A DNA stretch of 27,206 bases from a virus. The notes under the pieces are model-generated. The model was given only the letters and a program-made list of their open reading frames with translations. It was not told the origin of the DNA and ran no database searches. The position numbers and the translations under genes are program-made. The stretch lies in IMG/VR virus record IMGVR_UViG_3300024262_000199, positions 1 to 27,206 of that record; one strand, 5' to 3'. Shown here piece after piece: positions 22,901 to 27,206 of this stretch (positions are counted from its first letter, which is position 1; each line of letters starts with the position of its first letter).

Positions 22901-23605
22901 TGGGCTGATGCAAAGAGGGGATCAATATTAAGATTAGGTGGTGATGGTATTACTCAAATTTCAGAATACAAGATGCACAATTACTGGACTGATAAACTAC
23001 AAGAGATAGATGGTAGTATTGGTGGGTATAAAATATACGGTGTTTATGATGTTAGATTTGATGAGTATATACTTCATTTAGTAGGAGGTAATATATCTGA
23101 AACTATAGCATATAGTGAGACTAAAAATAGATGGGTAACATTTTATTCTTATGCTCCTGATTTTATGGTATCAAATAGAACTGGATTAATTACATTTAAA
23201 AATGGAGAGTTGTTTAATCATAATACAAATAGTGTTTATAATAACTTCTATGGAGTACAACATAGTACTGAGTTAGAATTTGTATCTAACATTGAACCAG
23301 GTGCTATTAAAATGTATAATAGTTTGTATGTAGAATCATCTAATGTATTTGAAATGCCAGAAGCTACAAATCAATACGGACAGAAGACATCATTAATAAC
23401 GGATGATTTTGAAGATGTAGAAGGAGTATGGAAGGCTGCATTTCTTAAAGATGAGAATACACCGAATGTAAATCTTCCATTAATAGAAGGAGATACTATT
23501 AGATGTAATTCATTAACTATTAAATTAAGAAATAATGATACAGATTTTGTTAAAATATTCTCTGTAGGAGTAAATGTAGAGTTGTCTGAATTAACTAATA
23601 GATGA
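19943..23605 (+). CDS. Tail tubular B / muzzle-like tail protein
   Basis: The 1220-residue protein is the largest in the window. Its start (KKGFLGGLDSDTEDRLLPNGDYRYSLNIRASKSDGANEGSIENTKGN) is typical of the nozzle proteins of podovirus tails (P22 gp10, T7 gp12, the crAss-like muzzle), which form the distal tube. Repeated strand pairs follow (IGSYDDIINSKVYYFVW, ISQNIVVLDGKIYWVNGQPYKINIE) that suggest a beta-propeller. Fibronectin-like parts come next (GKLFQFRYKFVYEDNEESAWSPIS; DVEVNHSPPSWATHYQFVYTGNQ). The C-terminal part has further propeller-like strings (MKYWADAKRGSILRLGGDGI, VRFDEYILHL). Its ATGA end overlaps the membrane protein gene. Assignment is from pattern and gene order; confidence in a tail-tube role is good. 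Confidence 0.78.
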   Translation: MAIEKKGFLGGLDSDTEDRLLPNGDYRYSLNIRASKSDGANEGSIENTKGNSKVSYQFNLGGTFKTIGSYDDIINSKVYYFVWASSSAHLLLEYDVTNNIINKVLESPLLNLDVNNPIISQNIVVLDGKIYWVNGQPYKINIERAKTGGYPNPIREENITAIVPPPILSPDCIWGSTDGTISGSIKTNNVRGKLFQFRYKFVYEDNEESAWSPISKTSLPINEGRYRPFGYYDSTINNFITVTVGVGNEIVKRVKIAFREGNTGDFYLAKDLDKNNLTLGVADYDFNFYNNEVYTPLDNNGNQGMRLYDWIPLLSNTQSLIDGNKITYGGITENYDPVNIDVTVSPIYGAVPETQPVAVGSGLSYQIVEVQQLSIDPSIYQNIQGNNLTPSNVGNVLGGSVYWGKRAHLHINTYTSAAGRGFSDTVMIEPSFGGLNGHNGLWLTTEHSLEAVIYNDSTGVVPEGNKFIVSVSASWRDFRTHTWEYKTFVFQEISVAGDDCIAVLNRLRNQINNLSDYNTGGAIIKLSSSSATQWSRGYSTNLSNARCIYIQVEGYIDPSQIQSISNYTSLYYYMNPLPALYSASVSIKSYASWTSNIEKTLKMGARHGIGLVYYDKYNRSTLANTSDDTDFYVKFPTERGIQANYITDVVELDVEVNHSPPSWATHYQFVYTGNQTVENLQTGEGYKGFIQARLDNVKTSATINGALESRLSNISDYSNGVPELISIAYSFTKGDRIRFIKDANNDYYNKYIDVEIISYDDTSKLLTFKNPDVYISGAVVAEIYTPKKNSEEDYYYEIGEVYQINNGYHTGNTQDQSPTSPAKLRLTDIGDVYLRYRELPMKTQVEDYNYSDFYDSDSWDKGRVYIVDKNIKQIYRPTTIRYSEAFIPETNINGLSQFNDFSFEAYDHKYGDIKLMYSEDKSLLVFQQLKVGSVGVNQNTLYSNDGATVGTVRNETKVLSDIRYYAGEFGIGNNPESFSVYGNMKYWADAKRGSILRLGGDGITQISEYKMHNYWTDKLQEIDGSIGGYKIYGVYDVRFDEYILHLVGGNISETIAYSETKNRWVTFYSYAPDFMVSNRTGLITFKNGELFNHNTNSVYNNFYGVQHSTELEFVSNIEPGAIKMYNSLYVESSNVFEMPEATNQYGQKTSLITDDFEDVEGVWKAAFLKDENTPNVNLPLIEGDTIRCNSLTIKLRNNDTDFVKIFSVGVNVELSELTNR

Positions 23606-23916
23606 TAGTAGATATTCTTACAATAGTAGGCTTAACAATAATTATAACTACTTCAAGGATGCTTAAACCATTTAGAGAATTTGTATCTACTAAATCTATA
23701 TTCTTTGGTGAGTTATTATCTTGTTCTTTATGTACTGGGTTTTGGGTGGGGATATTCTTTTATCTACTTCCGGAAAATGTAATTATAGATATTGAAATCA
23801 TTAATATTAAAATTAATTTCAATATATTTGTCAAAACAATAATTTCTTATGCTGCTTTAGGTAGTATATTTTCAGAAGTTATGTACTTAATAATTAATCG
23901 ATTAAAAATTAAATAA
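23602..23916 (+). CDS. Small membrane protein, DUF1360-like
   Basis: The 104-residue protein has an N-terminal hydrophobic helix (about 2-18), then FFGELLSCSLCTGFWVGIFFYLL (about 34-56), a strand-like IDIEIINIKINF part and a third hydrophobic helix (about 77-99). The motif ELLSC-x2-CxGFWVG resembles the C-x2-C-x-GFW-x-G pattern of DUF1360 membrane proteins found in many phages, whose role is not established as far as I know. The start overlaps the stop of the tail-tube gene. Two or three membrane spans with the Cys pair near the membrane are predicted by eye. A holin is possible in principle but nothing specific supports it. Confidence 0.65.
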   Translation: MIVDILTIVGLTIIITTSRMLKPFREFVSTKSIFFGELLSCSLCTGFWVGIFFYLLPENVIIDIEIINIKINFNIFVKTIISYAALGSIFSEVMYLIINRLKIK

Positions 23917-23925
23917 CTTAAAGTC

Positions 23926-24228
23926 ATGTCTAAAAAAGCTAAAGTATATTGCGATAAATGTGGTTCTCCAAGAGGATTAGAAAGTGTTGCTATTAAACAA
24001 TTAGAATCTTGTGAGTTTTGTGGTAAATCAAAACTTTGTAATGTTATCAAGGAAAAGAAAAAGGTAACTAAAGAAGAAGTTGTAACGAAAGAGGTTAAGC
24101 CAAATAAAACGGAAGTTAAGATTCCGGAATTAAAAGAAGAAACACCAAAGAAAAAGGCTGCTTCCAAATCAACAGCTAAAAAGACTCCAGTAAAAAAGAC
24201 AACTAAGAAAACTTCTAAAAAGAAGTAA
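23926..24228 (+). CDS. Zinc-ribbon protein with histone-like lysine tail
   Basis: The 100-residue protein has two halves. Residues 1-40 hold YCDKC (Cys9, Cys12) and CEFC (Cys29, Cys32) with another Cys at 38, a likely zinc ribbon (CxxC-x16-CxxC). Residues 43-100 are a low-complexity tail of Lys, Thr, Ala, Ser and Pro (KKKAASKSTAKKTPVKK, TTKKTSKKK) like the C-terminal tails of histone H1 and bacterial histone-like proteins. The tail should bind nucleic acid by charge. It ends in TAATG overlapping the sulfotransferase-like gene. Whether it is packaged with DNA, binds RNA polymerase or has another role cannot be told from the sequence. Confidence 0.65.
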   Translation: MSKKAKVYCDKCGSPRGLESVAIKQLESCEFCGKSKLCNVIKEKKKVTKEEVVTKEVKPNKTEVKIPELKEETPKKKAASKSTAKKTPVKKTTKKTSKKK

Positions 24229-24833
24229 TGATAGTAGTTTCAGGAGCAGCAAGAACAGGGACGAGTCTGATGATACAGACTCTTCTTTGTTTAGGCTATA
24301 AAACACCAGCAAAGAAGTTTCTTCCAGAACATGATGGAGTAGAGCAGTATAATAAGAATGGATTTTATGAATTATATCATGAAGTCATTAATGGTATTCG
24401 TCATAATAAATACAAAGGACAAGTAGTAAAGATATTTCCATCTTGCTTATGTCTTACCCCAAAAAAGTATGTATCTAAAATAATTATTTGTAACAGAAAT
24501 AGGGCAGATGCGATTAGAAGTTACTTACCAGTAAAGGAAGTTTTAGGTGGTCCATTAAGCCCAAAGGAAGCTTATGATGGTTCATATTTATTTTTAAATG
24601 ATTACATTAATGGAATTAATCATATTTTCATTAACTTTGAGGATATTATTAATAATCCAAGAAAGGTTATTTTAGAACTTTGTGATTTTCTGGAAATAGA
24701 ACCTAGTGAAGAACAAATTATAAATGCAATTAAAAACGTAAATCATGGCACTACTGGCAGCAGGAATAATAGGAGGTGGTTCAGCTTTATTAAAGACTGG
24801 ATTAGGTTTCTATCAAAAAAGGCAAGGAGATAA
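24228..24833 (+). CDS. Sulfotransferase-fold protein
   Basis: The 201-residue protein starts MIVVSGAARTGTSLMIQTLLCLGY. The loop SGAARTGTSLM (5-15) is the PAPS 5'-phosphosulfate-binding P-loop of sulfotransferases (usually GxxRSGTS). IIICNRNRADAIRSYL (85-100) fits the 3'-phosphate-binding motif (RNPxDxxxS-like), and INFEDIINNPRKVILELCDFLEIE (135-158) is the usual C-terminal helix region. It would transfer a sulfo group from PAPS to a sugar or other acceptor; the acceptor is unknown. At about 200 residues it is shorter than typical 250-300-residue enzymes. The last 29 codons (from residue 173) overlap the next gene in another frame and encode an aromatic and basic tail (RRWFSFIKDWIRFLSKKARR). 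It is unusual inside a virion-structure module. Confidence 0.7.
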   Translation: MIVVSGAARTGTSLMIQTLLCLGYKTPAKKFLPEHDGVEQYNKNGFYELYHEVINGIRHNKYKGQVVKIFPSCLCLTPKKYVSKIIICNRNRADAIRSYLPVKEVLGGPLSPKEAYDGSYLFLNDYINGINHIFINFEDIINNPRKVILELCDFLEIEPSEEQIINAIKNVNHGTTGSRNNRRWFSFIKDWIRFLSKKARR

Positions 24834-25344
24834 AGCTAGAAATAGTTTAGTTCAACCAGAATATAAAATTCCAGATGAGTTATATGCTAACTTATCAGAT
24901 GCTGAGAAGAGACAAGTAGAGGGATTACCTGCTGAACAAAAAGCAGATTTTGTTAGGAATGTAGAACGAGGTAGATCTACTTCATTAAAAGCAGCAGCAG
25001 ATAGAAAAGGTGGATTATTAGGTATTCAAGAATCAGCAAGAAATGAAACTGATGCTTATAACAATTTAGTTCAAATAGATGCAGCAGCTAGAAAACAATC
25101 TCAATTAGAGAAAGAGGCAGCAATAAGAAATGCTAGAGGAGATATTGCTAATGCTAAAAATATGAAGTTTGGTATTAAAGACCAAAACTACAACAATCAA
25201 TTAAATGCAGCTAATTCAGATATTGGAGCAGGTATGCAGAATATATTTGGTGGGGTTTCTCAATTAGGTACTACTGCTTTAGGTATAGCTGAAATGAAAT
25301 ACAATCATAAAGATGAAGATGAAGATGAAGGAGATTCTAACTAG
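24745..25344 (+). CDS. Putative internal virion (cargo-like) protein
   Basis: The 199-residue protein begins ALLAAGIIGGGSALLKTGLGFYQKRQGDKARN, an Ala/Gly-rich membrane-active or amphipathic start seen in internal ejection proteins of podoviruses. It continues with helical, Ala-, Lys- and Gln-rich segments (AEKRQVEGLPAEQKADFVRNVERG, DAAARKQSQLEKEAAIRNARGD) and ends in an acidic run (HKDEDEDEGDSN) encoded by GATGAA repeats. Its start lies 89 bp inside the sulfotransferase-like gene; I keep this ATG because the Gly-rich N-terminus is the characteristic part. Proteins in this place in crAss-like phages are carried in the tail or capsid and ejected. Function inferred from composition and position. 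Confidence 0.65.
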   Translation: MALLAAGIIGGGSALLKTGLGFYQKRQGDKARNSLVQPEYKIPDELYANLSDAEKRQVEGLPAEQKADFVRNVERGRSTSLKAAADRKGGLLGIQESARNETDAYNNLVQIDAAARKQSQLEKEAAIRNARGDIANAKNMKFGIKDQNYNNQLNAANSDIGAGMQNIFGGVSQLGTTALGIAEMKYNHKDEDEDEGDSN

Positions 25345-25426
25345 TGCTGGTATGCCAATACAAGGGCAATATAACGCTTCAAACGCAATATCTAACCTTC
25401 CTTACGGAATGGTAGGAAGACAATAA
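25313..25426 (+). CDS. Short ORF, possible frameshifted C-terminal extension
   Basis: In the +1 frame relative to the upstream gene, 37 codons run from an ATG at 25313 (also ATG at 25319 and 25325) through the GATGAA repeat and past the TAG at 25342-25344 to a TAA at 25424-25426. The distinctive part reads SAGMPIQGQYNASNAISNLPYGMVGRQ. The 97 bp between the neighbouring genes is otherwise without a gene. It may be a separate small protein, or the C-terminus of the 199-residue protein reached by frameshift or cut off by an indel in the repeat. Confidence 0.35.
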   Translation: MKMKMKEILTSAGMPIQGQYNASNAISNLPYGMVGRQ

Positions 25427-25441
25427 TATTAATAAATAGAG

Positions 25442-26707
25442 ATGGCAAATCCAACAAACACAGGAATAGGTACAGGTTCAGCACAAATATTTGATACATC
25501 AAACGTAGATAATGCTATTAGTAATTTAGCTAATATTAAATTCAAGAAAGATGCTATGTATGGCGAAGGTCAAGCTAAACAACAAGCAAAGAAACAAGCT
25601 GAATTAGCTGAAATACAAGGAGAGTTTAAAGATTTTGATAGAACTAAGTTAAGGTTATCTGATTATGATTTATTTACTGAAAAGAAAAACAACCTACTTA
25701 AGAAGTATGATGAACAATGGGGTAAGATTTTAAACGGAGACCCTAAATTGGCTAATGAATATAGAAGAGATGTAGATGATATTCATAGATTAATATCTAG
25801 GTCTGTTGATACAAAAGGAAAAGTTATTGAGCATTTAAAATTAATTGAAGGAAATCCATTATATTCAAAGGCTTATGTGGATAAATTTAAAATAATGGCA
25901 ACTACTCCTGACTGGAACTTCGAGGAAGCTTTAAGAAATGGTGAATTAGGTAGAGACCAAATAAGACCAGACTTTATGAATAACCTATCAGGATTATTCG
26001 TAGATAAAGGTCAAGAATTATATGACGTTACTAAAAATGAAATACCATTAGGTAATGGACAAACTTCAACAATAGAAGCAAAACAATGGAAACCAGATGC
26101 TGAAGCCTTTAATAAATTTAAAGCAACAGTAGGTATTGACCCAGAAATGTTAACTGATATTAACATTAAGTATGCTGATATTGAATTACCAGAAGAAAGA
26201 GTTAAAGCTGCTTATGATCATTATAAAATATCTACTGAGCAAAGAGAAAACTTTAGAGGAATTTCTGGAAGTGCTAGAGAGCCGAAAGCTACTAAGTCAT
26301 GGTATAATGATAGTAAATGGAATGTAAAAACTGTTGAAAACGAAAAAGAAGGAAGGAAGGAATTATATGTTACTGATAAATATCAAAAACTATTAAAAAT
26401 CTCTAGTGAAACAGTATTAGATAAGAATGGTAAACCTATTGATATATACCAAGCAGATATTAAAAATATTTGGTCTAAAAATGGTAAGGTTTACGCAACT
26501 GTAAGTGGTACTACTGCTGATTATAAGAAGAATGAATCTAAAGCATTTCCTAATAGAGAAGTAGAAATACCTTCAACATCATATAATAATATTGCTACAG
26601 CTTTAGAATGGGAAGGAACAACTAAAGAATTTATAGATAAAATAGAAGCCGAGACAAGGTTAATTAAGGATAATAATACTAATTTTTCCACAGGAGATGC
26701 TTATTAA
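25442..26707 (+). CDS. Putative internal virion (cargo-like) protein
   Basis: A 421-residue hydrophilic protein. After a short Gly/Thr/Asn-rich start (MANPTNTGIGTGSAQIF), residues about 25-130 are strongly helical (NAISNLANIKFKKDAMYGEGQAKQQAKKQAELAEIQGEFKDFD). The pattern DYDLFTEKKNNLLKKYDEQWGKILNGDPKLANEYRRDVDDIHRLI is one I associate with the cargo or ejection proteins of large Bacteroidota phages. The middle and C-terminal parts are mixed strands and helices without enzyme motifs. It sits between two other internal-virion candidates, 8 bp before the next start. The function is inferred from context; no catalytic residues are recognised. Confidence 0.62.
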   Translation: MANPTNTGIGTGSAQIFDTSNVDNAISNLANIKFKKDAMYGEGQAKQQAKKQAELAEIQGEFKDFDRTKLRLSDYDLFTEKKNNLLKKYDEQWGKILNGDPKLANEYRRDVDDIHRLISRSVDTKGKVIEHLKLIEGNPLYSKAYVDKFKIMATTPDWNFEEALRNGELGRDQIRPDFMNNLSGLFVDKGQELYDVTKNEIPLGNGQTSTIEAKQWKPDAEAFNKFKATVGIDPEMLTDINIKYADIELPEERVKAAYDHYKISTEQRENFRGISGSAREPKATKSWYNDSKWNVKTVENEKEGRKELYVTDKYQKLLKISSETVLDKNGKPIDIYQADIKNIWSKNGKVYATVSGTTADYKKNESKAFPNREVEIPSTSYNNIATALEWEGTTKEFIDKIEAETRLIKDNNTNFSTGDAY

Positions 26708-26715
26708 TTGAAACT

Positions 26716-27206
26716 ATGCCAAACGATAAACTAAAAAGGTTACACGGTAATTTAACTGAGAAATGGGAAGGTTTTAATGCTCCTTATGAACAGTTTGCTA
26801 CTGACATGAAAGACACCAATAAACTAAAAAGGTTACACGGTAATTTAACTGAGAAATGGGAAGGTTTTAATGTTCCTTATGAACAGTTTGCTACTGATAT
26901 GGGTGTAAAAAAAAAAACTTTTTCTGGACTACCTACAGCAGATTCAAAAGAAGTTGTCGAGCCTTCTCAACCGAATGGAGAAAGGGTTAGTAAATCTGTA
27001 GAAAGTATAACATCTAAATTTACAGAACCTTTAGATACTACAAAGAAATTCACACCAGAAGAAGATGCTGGAGATTATGATGCTTATAAATCTAATGCAA
27101 TATCTACTATAAAAGATATTCAAAAGCAGAAGAAAGAGCAATCTATATATTCTACTCCTCAACAATCAGAAGTTCAAGATGGAATTAATACAATGGTATC
27201 TACACA
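26716..27206 (+). CDS. Partial internal virion protein with duplicated N-terminal motif
   Basis: An open frame of 163 complete codons runs off the right edge. The ATG at 26716 follows the previous stop by 8 bp. Residues about 5-31 and 36-62 are two nearly identical copies of a motif reading KLKRLHGNLTEKWEGF, Asn, Ala or Val, then PYEQFATDM. Short motifs of the type L-x3-L-x5-Y-x5-FEQF-x-xDM recur at the N-termini of very large internal virion proteins of Bacteroidota phages, so this is probably the start of such a giant protein. After a KKKTF turn the sequence becomes a Ser/Thr/Glu/Lys-rich disordered stretch. Its later domains are outside the window. Confidence 0.75.
   Translation, partial: MPNDKLKRLHGNLTEKWEGFNAPYEQFATDMKDTNKLKRLHGNLTEKWEGFNVPYEQFATDMGVKKKTFSGLPTADSKEVVEPSQPNGERVSKSVESITSKFTEPLDTTKKFTPEEDAGDYDAYKSNAISTIKDIQKQKKEQSIYSTPQQSEVQDGINTMVST
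26726..26808 (+). repeat. 83-bp direct repeat, copy 1
   Basis: 83 bp recur at 26819-26901 (period 93 bp, 31 codons) with only two base differences (GCT/GTT changing Ala to Val, and GAC/GAT silent). The repeat is in frame. Confidence 0.95.
26819..26901 (+). repeat. 83-bp direct repeat, copy 2
   Basis: Second copy of 26726-26808. Near identity even at synonymous sites shows a recent duplication or gene conversion. Confidence 0.95.

Noticed and set aside
23847-24167. A reverse-strand open frame across the membrane and zinc-ribbon genes
   Set aside because: Its Phe/Ser/Leu-rich sequence is the complement of the lysine-rich tail (AAG/AAA read as CTT/TTT).

Overview
The window looks like the virion-structure half of a tailed phage of Bacteroidota, most likely a crAss-like podovirus (Crassvirales) with a Flavobacteriia-type host. 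Three things point there: strong A+T bias; several intergenic -7 boxes of the Bacteroidota type (TAnnTTTG, here mostly TATCTTTG) with A-rich leaders and almost no Shine-Dalgarno; and the gene order large terminase, portal, scaffold-like protein, major capsid protein, fibre-like proteins, ring/neck proteins, very large tail-tube/muzzle-like protein, internal (cargo-like) proteins. All assignments come from reading motifs and order; no database search was possible. No replication genes, lysis genes, integrase, tRNA or CRISPR are visible.

Left end (1-2316): a tightly overlapping run of small genes (TAATG, TTGA and ATGA junctions) that includes two co-chaperonin-like genes: a single-domain GroES-like protein (1307-1567) and, just before it, a 278-residue protein that reads as three fused GroES-like modules (474-1310). 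Next is a 415-bp unit (about 1572-1986) with one small gene, bounded by two copies of TGTTATAAC and ending in an imperfect hairpin that resembles an integron attC site. A short basic protein typical of large Bacteroidota phages follows.

Head module (2392-12784): an isolated, strongly bounded virion-protein gene (own promoter and strong terminator), a short helical protein coupled to the large terminase, the portal, a lone reverse-strand XRE regulator with overlapping palindromes at its start region, the scaffold-like protein, the major capsid protein with its own terminator, and an unrecognised 370-residue protein.

Fibre and tail module (12877-23605): three large beta-rich virion proteins, the last with a jelly-roll-like C-terminus suited to receptor binding, then three neck/ring-type proteins and a 1220-residue tail-tube/muzzle-like protein.

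Right end (23602-27206): a DUF1360-like membrane protein, a zinc-ribbon protein with a histone-like lysine tail, a sulfotransferase-fold protein whose 3' end overlaps the next gene by 89 bp, two internal-virion-type proteins with a small out-of-frame ORF between them, and the start of another internal-virion-type protein carrying a fresh 93-bp-period duplication. Apart from the XRE gene every gene is on the + strand. Terminators at about 3552, 11599 and 12814 and promoters at about 2032, 2356, 3586, 6224, 8909 and 12847 divide the region into a few late-type transcription units.
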